The translations under genes were made by a program, and so were the position numbers. A stretch of 27,640 nucleotides of DNA from a virus. The stretch covers positions 1 through 27,640 of the IMG/VR virus record IMGVR_UViG_3300025640_000049. One strand, 5' to 3'. Of the stretch, positions 13,434-22,284 are shown piece by piece. The notes beneath the pieces are model-generated. The model made no database searches. It had not been told where the DNA came from and was given only the letters and a program-made list of their open reading frames with translations. How positions within the stretch are numbered: position 1 is the stretch's first letter; every line of letters starts with the position of its first letter.

Positions 13434-14313
13434 GTTAGTCCACATGGACGCAAAGCTAATCTGGGACGGGGAAGCCCACCGAGCCCGAAGCATCACCAAA
13501 GCCGAGCGATTTTCCTCTTTCTCTGATTATGACACTAGAGCCATAAGCGACTTTAAGCCTAGCCATATACACCGCTTCTTTGACAGTCTTGCGGAGCAGG
13601 GGTTGTCCAATAATACAATAAATCACTATGGGGCTATGATAGTTAAGGTGTTCTCTCATGCAGTCTCTGAAGAGCACATTAGCCATGTACCCAAGTTCAA
13701 GTATCGCAAGGTCAAAGGCAACAAAAGACCATTGTACTTTACAAAGTCTCAAATAGATTTAATGTCGTCCTACTTTCGAAACAGTGCTGACTTCAGAGAC
13801 TTAGAGTTCTACTTGATTATTGGCATTCACACTGGGATGCGAATAGGGGAGATCAGAAGCATAAACGAAAGCACATTAGTTATTGATGAAACTGGCGGTT
13901 ACTCAGTTTATTTAGCTGACACTAAAAACGGCGATAGTCGTACTGTGCCTATCAATGACGAAGCCCTAAGAGCCATTAGGAAACTAGGAACTGATGTTTC
14001 AAAGAACTGGAACAGCAAGTTGTTTTATCGGGGGTGGAAGCACATGAGAAGGGCAGTGCTTAATGATGACAGCCGTTACACGTTTCATACGACTAGACAT
14101 ACCTGTGCAACCACGCTGGCTAACAGTGGGGCTTATAACACGGACATCATCGGAAAGTTTTTAGGACACCGAGACCTAAACACGACCCGTAAATACATCA
14201 AGACTGCACCAGAGACCTTGAGGTCTATGGCAGAACTAATGAGAGGAGAGAGAAGCAAAACTATTACACCACTACAAGCCAAGCAGACTGACCTGTTTGG
14301 ACTGGAAATTTAA
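13420..14313 (+). CDS. int: Tyrosine-family integrase
   Basis: The 297-residue protein is a site-specific recombinase that would join phage and host attachment sites. The catalytic set is complete: R141 in HTGMRIGEI, K169 in ADTKNGD, H223 and R226 in HTTRHTCATTL, H250 in FLGHRD and nucleophile Y259 in TRKYIK, 9 residues after H250 as usual. The SAM-like core-binding domain occupies about residues 40-95 (KPSHIHRFFDSLAEQGLSNNTI). There is only a short region before it, so a long arm-binding domain may be absent. It precedes the RNA polymerase gene, as in P-SSP7-type cyanophages and some pelagiphages. It implies potential lysogeny; no adjacent tRNA-like attachment site is obvious. Confidence 0.95.
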   Translation: MTFLELVHMDAKLIWDGEAHRARSITKAERFSSFSDYDTRAISDFKPSHIHRFFDSLAEQGLSNNTINHYGAMIVKVFSHAVSEEHISHVPKFKYRKVKGNKRPLYFTKSQIDLMSSYFRNSADFRDLEFYLIIGIHTGMRIGEIRSINESTLVIDETGGYSVYLADTKNGDSRTVPINDEALRAIRKLGTDVSKNWNSKLFYRGWKHMRRAVLNDDSRYTFHTTRHTCATTLANSGAYNTDIIGKFLGHRDLNTTRKYIKTAPETLRSMAELMRGERSKTITPLQAKQTDLFGLEI

Positions 14314-14331
14314 AAGGGAAGTAAAGTAACA

Positions 14332-14508
14332 ATGACAAATAAAGTAAACAATGTGAGCATTGTAAGAAAGATTAATATGTGGTCTGAAAACACAGCCGCT
14401 CAAGAGGGAAACAGTAGCAGTAGCAATGGTTTCTTTGGAATTCGTATGTCTAGCTGGGGAAATCCACAGACTGCCCCACCTGTTAAAGTAGGGGGAGCCA
14501 ACACATGA
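14332..14508 (+). CDS. 58-residue protein of unknown function upstream of RNA polymerase
   Basis: The short ORF reads MTNKVNNVSIVRKINMWSEN..., with a Ser-rich stretch (GNSSSSNGFFGIR) and end PPVKVGGANT. It has an AAGGGAAG ribosome site about 10 nt upstream and its stop overlaps the RNA polymerase start (ATGA). It fills the gap between integrase and polymerase exactly, and the coupling favours a real gene. No family recognised. Confidence 0.6.
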   Translation: MTNKVNNVSIVRKINMWSENTAAQEGNSSSSNGFFGIRMSSWGNPQTAPPVKVGGANT

Positions 14509-17084
14509 GCAACGATAGCAACACACAGGCAAACCCTATCTCAGAAGCCTACAACGAGACCATGAAACAAGATGGCAAACGTAAGTTTAACGAGAAGTAT
14601 CAACAGGCAGAAAACGTAACAGAGCAAGCACCAGAATATAGCCAACTAAAGCAAGTCTTAGACTTAGTGGCTGATGGTTTATCCAAAGACATCGAGGAAG
14701 CCAGAAGAGGCAAAGGACGCCGCCCAACGTGGCTAAACGACCTTATGCACCTTGACCCTAGACAGCTGGCACTCATTGGTCTCCAGAGTTGCTACAATGC
14801 AGTCTTGAAAGACAGTACGCTCAGTAGTGTAACTCAAGAAATAGGCAGTCTTATAGATCGTGAATGTTTAGCGTTGGAGTTGCTTCATAGCGATGATGAG
14901 GAAGCCAACAGGAACAACAGACAAATAGTAAAGATGGTGTCTGAAGCCCACACGTCAGCACATGTCAGGCTGAAGGCTCTCAGGAACATAGCGTCTAAGA
15001 ATGGCACCAAGTCTATATACTTTGGCATCGAAGAGAAAAAGGGTGATCGCAAGATGCACATGAAGCGGAAGACAGCCAACGCCGCTCCAGTCATCTCAGC
15101 AATCTTTCAGTATTGTCATGTCTTCCAAAAGGACACTCAGTACACCACTCCAAAAAACAGTATCACTCGTTTGTCTTTTACTCAGGAAGCCCAGCGCGAA
15201 ATTGAGAGAAGCAAAGAGTATCTCCAATGGTCACAACCGCTTCTAAAGCCTATACCAATGGACACACCGAACCCTTGGCAGGGCTTCCATACAGGGGCTT
15301 ATAAGGACTGGAGACTAGCAGAGGTTGTCAAACTCGTTAGAGGGGCTTCCAGCAAGCAGATTGAGGCCATAGAACACAGTTTCAAGGGTGAAACTCCAGA
15401 ACACTTTAGAGCACTCAATGCACTGCAAGAAACGAGGCTGTGTATCAACGAGGAAATGCTTGAAGTTGTCGAGTGGTGCTGGGAGACCAGACAGTCATTC
15501 GGTAAGTTTCCAAAGCGAGATAAACCTGAGTTTCCGAGGCTTCCAGAGGATCACATGACAATGGATCAGGAGCTGAAGAAAGCCATTAAAGAAGACCAGC
15601 GTGAATGGCGAAACACTGACCGCAGGGTAAAGGGTGCTGAAGCTGTCATGAAGCAAGACCTTCAGATTGCTAATGAACTTGCAGTCCATGATTACTTTAC
15701 GATCCCATGGGCATGTGATTTCAGAGGCCGCTTCAACATGGTTCCGTCTTTCAACTACCACAGAGACGACCACATTAAGTCACTCTTTCAGTTTCAGAGA
15801 GGCCGTGTTGTCGATGGGCAAAACATTAGATGGCTAAAGATACACATTGCTAATTGCTCTGGCTTTGAGAAGATCGACAAAGCACCTCTTGATGGACGTG
15901 TGGCATGGTTTGACAAGAATGAGGGTGTACTCTTGGACATGGCTAAAGACTACAAGAACAGTCTGGGTCAATGGTCAGGTGCGGATTCTCCTTTTCAAAT
16001 GCTCGCGGCTATCTTTGAGTATTCCAGATACCTTGATGAAGGTGATGATTTTGTTGGCTTTATACCAATTTCACTTGATGGGACTAATAGTGGTGTTCAG
16101 CATTACAGTCTTTTGACACGTAGTGAAGAGGGTGCTTTGGTAAACTTAGTTCCACAAGACACAATGGCTGACCTTTACCAAACTGTTGCTGACAAAGTTA
16201 CACAAAGGCTTGTTGTTGATTTAGACGACCCTAGTGCCTTTGGTAGCAATGAGATCACCAAGGCTGAACTGGCGCGTATTTGGCTAGACTTTGGTATTAC
16301 CAGAGGAAATCAGAAGAGGGCTTGCATGACCTACCCATATTCATCGGTTGTCGCTGGAATGACTGGTCAATACATGGAAGACGTTATGAAGCCTTTGCAA
16401 CGATCTGTGTCTTATGGTGAACTAAAGGAACACCCGATTGCTAGGACAAATAAAGAGCGAAAGGTTGCGTCACGTTACCTTGCTGGTCACAGCTACGACA
16501 GCATTGTGGAGACCTTGCCTAAAGCGGCTGAAGCTATGAAGTGGATACAGTCGTGCACCAATGTTATCAGCAAGCAAAACAAGCTGGTCAACTGGACTTC
16601 GCCTAGTGGGTTTAGGGTCTTCCATAACTATCTAAAGAGGGACAGGGTAGAGACTAAGATATTCTTGTTTGATACAGCTGTAGGCGAGAGAACTAGGTCT
16701 AAGGTCTCCTTATCGCTAGATACAGGTAAGGTGGATGTCAGGAAGAACACAGCATCTGTAGCGGCTAACCTCATACACTCGCTTGACGCCTCTGGCATGG
16801 CTAAAACTATAGTCAAACTGCTAGACGCTGGAGCGACTAATGACTTCTTTATGATCCACGATAGCTTTGCAATCTCTGGCGATGTAGACGACCTCTACTA
16901 CGGTGTCCGTGAAGCCCACATTGAGATGTATGATGCTGAGAACCTGTTGCTAAAGTGGCAAGAGGAACTGAGGCAACAGCTGGATCATCCGTTCGACTTT
17001 GAGAGGTCTGAAGTCAATCCAATGCCCGAAATGGGAAACCTAAACCTACAGCTAATAAGGGACAGTCAATTCTGCTTTAGTTAA
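14505..17084 (+). CDS. T7-type single-subunit DNA-directed RNA polymerase
   Basis: The 859-residue enzyme (T7 polymerase has 883) transcribes phage genes from phage-specific promoters without host factors. The palm motif ISLDGTNSGVQHYS holds catalytic D525 (T7 D537). The fingers motif NQKRACMTYPYSS gives K604 and Y612, matching T7 K631 and Y639 at identical spacing. ANLIHSLDASGMAKTIV and MIHDSF carry H785 and catalytic D786 (T7 H811 and D812). The N-terminal promoter-recognition region is present but divergent, so specificity cannot be read off. It is coupled to the small upstream gene and followed by two hairpins, the second a clear terminator. Confidence 0.97.
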   Translation: MSNDSNTQANPISEAYNETMKQDGKRKFNEKYQQAENVTEQAPEYSQLKQVLDLVADGLSKDIEEARRGKGRRPTWLNDLMHLDPRQLALIGLQSCYNAVLKDSTLSSVTQEIGSLIDRECLALELLHSDDEEANRNNRQIVKMVSEAHTSAHVRLKALRNIASKNGTKSIYFGIEEKKGDRKMHMKRKTANAAPVISAIFQYCHVFQKDTQYTTPKNSITRLSFTQEAQREIERSKEYLQWSQPLLKPIPMDTPNPWQGFHTGAYKDWRLAEVVKLVRGASSKQIEAIEHSFKGETPEHFRALNALQETRLCINEEMLEVVEWCWETRQSFGKFPKRDKPEFPRLPEDHMTMDQELKKAIKEDQREWRNTDRRVKGAEAVMKQDLQIANELAVHDYFTIPWACDFRGRFNMVPSFNYHRDDHIKSLFQFQRGRVVDGQNIRWLKIHIANCSGFEKIDKAPLDGRVAWFDKNEGVLLDMAKDYKNSLGQWSGADSPFQMLAAIFEYSRYLDEGDDFVGFIPISLDGTNSGVQHYSLLTRSEEGALVNLVPQDTMADLYQTVADKVTQRLVVDLDDPSAFGSNEITKAELARIWLDFGITRGNQKRACMTYPYSSVVAGMTGQYMEDVMKPLQRSVSYGELKEHPIARTNKERKVASRYLAGHSYDSIVETLPKAAEAMKWIQSCTNVISKQNKLVNWTSPSGFRVFHNYLKRDRVETKIFLFDTAVGERTRSKVSLSLDTGKVDVRKNTASVAANLIHSLDASGMAKTIVKLLDAGATNDFFMIHDSFAISGDVDDLYYGVREAHIEMYDAENLLLKWQEELRQQLDHPFDFERSEVNPMPEMGNLNLQLIRDSQFCFS

Positions 17085-17102
17085 TACTTATGTCACCCTT
17101 CA

Positions 17103-17149
17103 GAAGCCCCTAGAGTTACCTCCCTGTTACTAAGGACTCTAGGGACTTC
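17103..17149 (+). other. Long hairpin after RNA polymerase gene
   Basis: GAAG-c-CCCTAGAGT pairs with ACTCTAGGG-a-CTTC (13 pairs, one mismatch, 19-nt loop). No T-run follows directly. It is likely an mRNA 3'-end or processing element upstream of the terminator at 17166. Confidence 0.55.
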
Positions 17150-17165
17150 TCCTCCTCCTAAACTT

Positions 17166-17198
17166 AAAGCCATCCATAGATTCTATGGGTGGCTTTTT
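17166..17198 (+). terminator. Rho-independent terminator
   Basis: AAAGCCATCCATAG and CTATGGGTGGCTTT form a 14-bp stem (one T-G pair) with loop ATT, followed by a T-run. It separates RNA polymerase from the ssDNA-binding gene, so the latter needs read-through or a promoter of its own in 17199-17218 or inside the hairpin region; none is evident. Confidence 0.85.
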
Positions 17199-17218
17199 AA
17201 CATTAGAAAGACAAAAGT

Positions 17219-17761
17219 ATGCCTAAGAAACCAAAGATAAACTTTCAGACTCCTGTAGGAGTTGCTAAGTATCCACACTTGAACAAACCAGACACAGCCT
17301 TTGACTCTGAAGGTAAATACAAAGCAGAACTATTAGTGTCTCAAGATGAAGCCAAGCCTCTTATTAAGTTGATAGAGGATGCGGCTAAAGAAGAACATGG
17401 GTCAGCTAATTATAGAGTTCCCTATCAGACAGATGAAGAGACTGGGGAAGTAGCTTTTAAACTACAGTCTAAGTATCAACCGAAATTCTACGATACAGCT
17501 GGTCAACTAGTGCCAGAAGGTAAAGAACCAAGGATAGGCGGTGGTAGCCGATTGAGACTTAAAGGCTACCTAAATGTCTATAAGGTATCTGGTCAGGCTG
17601 GTGTGTCTATACAGCTTACGTCCTGTCAAATAGTTGAAGCAATGCAAGGCATGAATGGAGCTGGCTTTGATGCTCTTGAAGAGGGTGGGTTTACTATAGA
17701 CACATCAGCAATTGATGCACCTTTTGAAGCAATAGAAAACTCTGATAACTTTGACTTCTAA
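17219..17761 (+). CDS. Single-stranded DNA-binding protein, T7 gp2.5-like
   Basis: The 180-residue protein coats ssDNA at the replication fork and in recombination. It starts MPKKPKINFQTPVGVAKYPH and has a core of OB-fold strands (KAELLVSQDE, AFKLQSKYQPKFYDTAG, RIGGGSRLRLKGYLNVYKVS, GVSIQLTSCQIVEAM), the pattern of the phage DUF2815/gp2.5 group. The C-terminus is acidic and ends in Phe (ENSDNFDF), as in T7 gp2.5, where that tail contacts polymerase and helicase. It is first in the replication block after a terminator and its end overlaps the resolvase gene by 11 nt. Confidence is high from fold pattern, tail and context. Confidence 0.88.
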   Translation: MPKKPKINFQTPVGVAKYPHLNKPDTAFDSEGKYKAELLVSQDEAKPLIKLIEDAAKEEHGSANYRVPYQTDEETGEVAFKLQSKYQPKFYDTAGQLVPEGKEPRIGGGSRLRLKGYLNVYKVSGQAGVSIQLTSCQIVEAMQGMNGAGFDALEEGGFTIDTSAIDAPFEAIENSDNFDF

Positions 17762-18182
17762 TCATAGATACCGAGGTATCAAAGAAGGCTACAGGTCTGG
17801 TCTTGAGGCTATAATTGCTGAAGAACTAAGGCGACTAGGTATACCATTTACCTACGAGAGCCAAAAGCTGACCTACACCATCCCTAGTCGAACCGCCAAG
17901 TACACCCCAGACTTCATTCTCCCGAAGGCTGGTGGTGTCTGGTTCTTAGAGACTAAGGGGCGATGGGTCACAGCTGATCGACAGAAACATGTGTTAATCA
18001 AACAGCAACTACCTCAGATTGATCTTAGGTTCTTATTTAGTAATGCAAATGCCAAGTTGTATAAAGGGTCTAAGACTTCTTATGCAGACTTTTGCACAAA
18101 GAATGGGTTCGCATGGGCACACAAGCGGATACCAGATGAGTGGATTGAAGAGTGTCATTTAGGCATGAAGCAAGCCAAATAA
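17751..18182 (+). CDS. Endonuclease I / Holliday-junction resolvase, T7 gp3-like
   Basis: The 143-residue protein matches T7 endonuclease I (149 residues) along its length by recall: GYRSGLEAIIAEELRRLGIPF, then AKYTPDFILPKAGG, WFLETKGRW, KLYKGSKTSYADFC and RIPDEWIEE. Catalytic positions are conserved: E19 in RSGLE, D54 in TPDF, E67 and K69 in LETKG. It cleaves branched DNA, resolving packaging intermediates and helping degrade host DNA. It overlaps the ssDNA-binding gene by 11 nt and is followed by a terminator hairpin. Confidence 0.95.
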   Translation: MTSNHRYRGIKEGYRSGLEAIIAEELRRLGIPFTYESQKLTYTIPSRTAKYTPDFILPKAGGVWFLETKGRWVTADRQKHVLIKQQLPQIDLRFLFSNANAKLYKGSKTSYADFCTKNGFAWAHKRIPDEWIEECHLGMKQAK

Positions 18183-18192
18183 AGAGAGCAAG

Positions 18193-18219
18193 GGGCGGTC
18201 TTAGGATCGCCCTTTTTTA
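18193..18219 (+). terminator. Rho-independent terminator
   Basis: GGGCGGTC-TTAG-GATCGCCC is an 8-bp stem with one G-T pair, followed by six T. It sits between endonuclease I and the primase-helicase gene, suggesting partial attenuation within the replication block. Confidence 0.9.
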
Positions 18220-18237
18220 TTTTAAGGGAAGCAACAA

Positions 18238-19824
18238 ATGAATGAACAAGAAGAGAGCACCTTTGTGTCTCACGAACAATGCGATGCCTGTGGGTCATCG
18301 GATGCAAACAGCCTTTACAGCGATGGACATATGTTCTGCTTTAGTTGTCTAAAACACACCCCAGCTGAAGGTGAAATAGTACCTGTCGAAAAGACAAATG
18401 CAGCCAACTCTTTTTTGAACGGTGACTTCATGGAATTAAGGTCACGAAAGTTGACTGAAGCTACATGCCGTAAGTTTGGATACTTTGTAACAAAAGACAG
18501 CAAAGGTGAACCAATACAGGTGGCGAACTTCAAGGATGCTAAAGGTAAAACTGAAGGTCAGAAGATACGCACTAGAGACAAGCAGTTTCCTACACTTGGT
18601 AAGATTACTGGTCTGTTTGGAATGCACCTGTGGTCAGCTGGTAAGAAGCTAGTCATTACAGAAGGCGAGATAGACGCCATGAGCGTCAGCCAAGTGCAAC
18701 AGCATAAATTCGCTACAATATCTGTGAGGAATGGCAGTGCTGGGGCTAAGAAAAACCTGTTGGAAAACATTGATTACCTCAACAACTTTAAAGAGATAAT
18801 CTTGATGTTTGATCAGGATGAAGCTGGACGTAAGGCCGCCATTGAGTGCGCTGAAGTCTTGCCTATCGGTAAAGTTAAGATTGCTGTCTTACCACACAAG
18901 GATGCCAATGAATGCCTTGTCAAAGGTGAGGCTGGTGCAATCATTAATGCTATACATCAGGCGGCTGATTATAGGCCAGATGGTATAGTCCAGATGTCTG
19001 ACATGAGAGAGACTGTAGCAACTCCAGACGCTGAAAGTCCAATGAAGTACCCATATCCAAGAGTAAACAATATGCTCAAAGGAATACGACAAGGCATTGT
19101 GACTATCGTGGCTGGTAGTGGCACAGGTAAGTCTACATTAATTCGTGAGATTGCATACAACCTACACATGACAGGAACACGGGTTGGCATGTTGATGCTA
19201 GAAGAAAGCACCAAGCGTACAGCCCAAGGTCTCGTAGGTCTCCACATCAATAGAAACATTGTGATTGATGAGGATGCGGCAACACCAGAGGAGATCAAGA
19301 CAGGCTTTGACGACTTACTATCCCATGGTCAGATTTATCTCTTCGATCACTTTGGGTCATTTGACATAGACACCATTTGTAATCGTATCAGGTACATGAA
19401 ACATGGACTTGGATGTGATGTCGTCTTTTTAGATCACATTAGTATTCTCGTTAGCTCGTATGCTGGTGCATCAGACAACGAGAGAGTGCTCATAGATCAC
19501 ATTATGCACACTCTGACAGTCCTGTGTACTGAGTTGGACTTAGCATTAATCCTTGTGTCACACTTAAAGAGGCCAAACTCCGAAAGAGGTCACGAAGGTG
19601 GCGACAGAGCACAGCTGTCACAGTTGAGAGGTAGCCACAGTTTAGCACAGCTGGCGACTGCTTGTATTGCTATGAATGTGGACAGCGAAGACCCAACATC
19701 AGGCAAGCGAGAACTTGTCGTATTAAAGAATAGGCATACAGGATTTGTAGGCCAAGCGGATGAACTTCAGTACAACCGCGAAACAGGCAGACTTACTGCC
19801 ACTGATAGTAACTTCGGTTTCTAA
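18238..19824 (+). CDS. Primase-helicase, T7 gp4-like
   Basis: The 528-residue bifunctional protein makes RNA primers and unwinds DNA at the fork. It has an N-terminal zinc-ribbon, C15-C18 and C34-C37 (CDACG ... CFSC). The TOPRIM primase domain shows E142 in ITEGEIDAM and DxD-type acidic residues D192/D194 (MFDQDEAG). A DnaB-type RecA helicase domain has Walker A GSGTGKST at 293-300 and the loop motifs VFLDHISILVS and LILVSHLKRP. Length is close to T7 gp4 (566). It is encoded after a terminator with an AAGGGAAG ribosome site. The family assignment is secure. Confidence 0.96.
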   Translation: MNEQEESTFVSHEQCDACGSSDANSLYSDGHMFCFSCLKHTPAEGEIVPVEKTNAANSFLNGDFMELRSRKLTEATCRKFGYFVTKDSKGEPIQVANFKDAKGKTEGQKIRTRDKQFPTLGKITGLFGMHLWSAGKKLVITEGEIDAMSVSQVQQHKFATISVRNGSAGAKKNLLENIDYLNNFKEIILMFDQDEAGRKAAIECAEVLPIGKVKIAVLPHKDANECLVKGEAGAIINAIHQAADYRPDGIVQMSDMRETVATPDAESPMKYPYPRVNNMLKGIRQGIVTIVAGSGTGKSTLIREIAYNLHMTGTRVGMLMLEESTKRTAQGLVGLHINRNIVIDEDAATPEEIKTGFDDLLSHGQIYLFDHFGSFDIDTICNRIRYMKHGLGCDVVFLDHISILVSSYAGASDNERVLIDHIMHTLTVLCTELDLALILVSHLKRPNSERGHEGGDRAQLSQLRGSHSLAQLATACIAMNVDSEDPTSGKRELVVLKNRHTGFVGQADELQYNRETGRLTATDSNFGF

Positions 19825-19865
19825 AAACTCCCAAACCAAAACATTAGTAAAGCAAAGGAACACGT

Positions 19866-20159
19866 ATGCGTGGTTTATCAAGCACGTCCAGAGAGGCGTA
19901 TGCAAACACAGATTTAACAAAGAATACTAGGATGGTCTTTGATGTCATCCAAGCGGCTGGAGACAAAGGTTGCATCAGTGCACAAGTACAACTTGCACTC
20001 AAGCACATGCCGTATGGCTCAATCACCAACCACTTTAAATGGCTAAAAGACGCTGGGCTTATCGAAGTCATAGGGAAGCGCAAAAGTCCGTATGGACGCA
20101 ATCAGCAAATCTTCAAAGCAACAAGACAACTAAATGCACAAGGGGAGCTATTCAGATGA
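19866..20159 (+). CDS. Winged-helix-like DNA-binding protein
   Basis: The 97-residue protein has a winged helix-turn-helix pattern: MVFDVIQAAGDKGCISAQVQ, then MPYGSITNHFKWLKDAGLIE, then a wing (VIGKRKSPYGRNQQIFKA). It lies between helicase and MazG genes, with AAAGGAAC as ribosome site. A role as a transcription or replication regulator is likely, but the target is unknown. It is the only obvious DNA-binding regulator in the window and so the only candidate here for a control protein, though its place inside the replication block does not look like a lysogeny repressor. Confidence 0.65.
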   Translation: MRGLSSTSREAYANTDLTKNTRMVFDVIQAAGDKGCISAQVQLALKHMPYGSITNHFKWLKDAGLIEVIGKRKSPYGRNQQIFKATRQLNAQGELFR

Positions 20160-20518
20160 AAACTACAGGCATCCATGAATACACAATGAACCAATATCAA
20201 GCAGATGCGGCTAAAACCATGATTTACAAATGGAAGGTCATCTACCCAGCACTGGGTCTGGCAAATGAAGCTGGGGAAGTCCTTGGTAAGATCAAGAAAC
20301 TCATCAGAGATAACGATGTAACTTTTGATGGCATGAACACAATCCCAGCGCAGAAGAAAGCAGAGATTGCAGATGAGCTAGGAGATGTCCTTTGGTACAT
20401 TGCGGCACTATCGAAAGACCTTGGCATCACTTTGAATGAGGTCGCCGCTATCAACCATGAGAAGCTACAGTCACGACAGAAACGTGGTGTCTTGAAGGGC
20501 TCTGGTGACAAGCGATGA
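20156..20518 (+). CDS. MazG-like nucleotide pyrophosphohydrolase
   Basis: I take ATG 20156 as start (120 residues, MKTTGIHEYTMNQYQADAAK...), not the in-frame ATG 39 codons upstream, because AAGGGGAG precedes it and the ATGA overlap with the previous gene fits. The MazG motif is present: E38-x-x-E41 in ANEAGEVLG and E74-x-x-D77 in ADELGDVLWY. The family hydrolyses NTPs or dNTPs to monophosphates. In phages it is thought to alter host nucleotide or alarmone pools, but that role is debated. It sits directly before DNA polymerase, consistent with nucleotide metabolism. Confidence 0.88.
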   Translation: MKTTGIHEYTMNQYQADAAKTMIYKWKVIYPALGLANEAGEVLGKIKKLIRDNDVTFDGMNTIPAQKKAEIADELGDVLWYIAALSKDLGITLNEVAAINHEKLQSRQKRGVLKGSGDKR

Positions 20519-22284
20519 GTAGGTGGTGTTTTGATATAGAGAGCAATGGTCTCTTAGATGAAGTCCACAGTATCTGGTGCATTGTTTGCCGCGAGGTAGA
20601 CACTGGTGTTGTACGTTCTTTTACCGATGATGAGATTGATCACGCACTTGATCTGTTAGCCAATGCTGATGAAATCATTGGTCACAACATCATCGACTAC
20701 GACATTCCAGCGATACAGATTGTCTATCCTAACTGGACAACTAAGGCCAAGGTAACTGACACCTTAGTTCTCTCAAGATTGATACATGGCGACATGTTCA
20801 ATGAGGATGCTGAACGTAACTTCAGTGTCTCAAAGTTTCCTAAGAAACTCTGGGGAAGCCACAGCCTAAAGGCATGGGGTTTGAGACTTGGTGATTTTAA
20901 AGGTGAATACATTGGTGGGTGGGGTGGTTTCTGTGAAGAAATGCTTACTTACTGCATACAAGACACCCAAGTGACTGACACTCTTTACAAGAAGTTGATG
21001 AAGACGGAGCCTAGTAAGAAGTCTATCGACCTTGAGCATCGCATGGCATCTATATGTCGTGAGATTGGCAACAACGGCTGGACTTTCGATGAGAAGAAAG
21101 CTGGTGAACTGTATGCTGAACTTGCACAGAAACGTCATGTCATTGAGGAAGACTTAAAGGAACTGTTTCCACCTTGGGAAGTGACTGAGGATTTCTATCC
21201 TAAAGCCAACAACAAGACCCGTGGGTATGTGAAGGGTGAACTGTTTGTCAAATCAAAGACAATCTACTTTAACCCAGCGTCTCGCGTCCACATCCAGAAG
21301 TGTCTTGTGGACAAGTACAAGTGGAAGCCAAAAGAGTTCACACCTAATGGTCAGGCTAAGATCGATGAAACTATCTTGGCTAACCTCCCATATCCAGAGG
21401 CAAAGAGGCTTGCTGAGTTTTTCTTAATACAGAAGAGGATTGGCATGTTAGCAGAAGGTGCTGGGGCATGGCTAAAGAAGGTAAGTCCTGATGGCAGACT
21501 ACGACACCGACTAAATAGCAACAACTGTGTTTCGGGTCGCGCTACAGCTACATCTCCAAATCTACAGCAAGTCCCAAGTTCTGGCTCACCTTATGGCAAA
21601 GAGTGCCGAGAGTTGTTTACAGCACCAAGGGGCTGGGTAATCTGCGGTACGGATTTGTCGGGCATCGAGTTGCGCCTACTTGCTTCATACCTCCACCCTT
21701 ATGATGGCGGCGAGTATTCAAAGCAAATACTTGAGGGTGACATCCACACCTATAATCAACATGCGGCTGGTTTAGCTACTCGGTCTCAGGCAAAAACATG
21801 GGTGTACGCCGTGTTATATGGCGGAGGTGATAGACTGATAGGTGCTATTGCTGGCGGTGGTGCAAAGAAGGGTAAACAACTAAAGGACAACTACGATCAT
21901 GCTGTCCCAGCGTTTTCTACCTTAAAGAGAAACCTAAAGACAGCGGCTAAGAGAGGTCACATCAAGGCACTCGATGGGCGCAAACTAAGGGTCAGGTCGG
22001 AGCATCGTTGCCTCTCGCAATTATTACAGTCAGCTGGGGCAATCGTAGCAAAACAGTGGGTCATGATGACCTACGACAAAATCAAAGAAAAGTATGGCGA
22101 CAAAGTATTCATCATGGGCTGGATTCATGACGAAATGCAGATCGCCTGTATATCAAAGGGGATAGCACACGATGTCGGAAATATCGCTGGAGCAATGGCA
22201 CAAGAAGCTGGCGTTGCTCTCGGACTTAACATTGCCACTCAAGCAGAATATTCCGTGGGAAGAACTTGGTCTGACACTCACTGA
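20515..22284 (+). CDS. Family A DNA polymerase with 3'-5' exonuclease, T7 gp5-like
   Basis: The 589-residue polymerase (T7 gp5 has 704) replicates phage DNA. The N-terminal exonuclease domain has D7 and E9 in CFDIESNG, then IGHNIIDYDIP and the YCIQDTQVTDTLY motif. The polymerase domain has motif A, GTDLSGIELRLLASYL with D380, motif B, RSQAKTWVYAVLYGG, and motif C, GWIHDEMQI with D539. Both catalytic aspartates and the proofreading acids are present, so it should be fully active. The short length suggests a reduced thumb or lack of the thioredoxin-binding insertion. It overlaps MazG by 4 nt; its 3' end overlaps another ORF. Confidence 0.97.
   Translation: MSRWCFDIESNGLLDEVHSIWCIVCREVDTGVVRSFTDDEIDHALDLLANADEIIGHNIIDYDIPAIQIVYPNWTTKAKVTDTLVLSRLIHGDMFNEDAERNFSVSKFPKKLWGSHSLKAWGLRLGDFKGEYIGGWGGFCEEMLTYCIQDTQVTDTLYKKLMKTEPSKKSIDLEHRMASICREIGNNGWTFDEKKAGELYAELAQKRHVIEEDLKELFPPWEVTEDFYPKANNKTRGYVKGELFVKSKTIYFNPASRVHIQKCLVDKYKWKPKEFTPNGQAKIDETILANLPYPEAKRLAEFFLIQKRIGMLAEGAGAWLKKVSPDGRLRHRLNSNNCVSGRATATSPNLQQVPSSGSPYGKECRELFTAPRGWVICGTDLSGIELRLLASYLHPYDGGEYSKQILEGDIHTYNQHAAGLATRSQAKTWVYAVLYGGGDRLIGAIAGGGAKKGKQLKDNYDHAVPAFSTLKRNLKTAAKRGHIKALDGRKLRVRSEHRCLSQLLQSAGAIVAKQWVMMTYDKIKEKYGDKVFIMGWIHDEMQIACISKGIAHDVGNIAGAMAQEAGVALGLNIATQAEYSVGRTWSDTH

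Noticed and set aside
20039-20155. N-terminal extension of the MazG-like protein
   Set aside because: It lies inside the upstream winged-helix gene in another frame; ATG 20156 has a proper ribosome site and the usual MazG start length.
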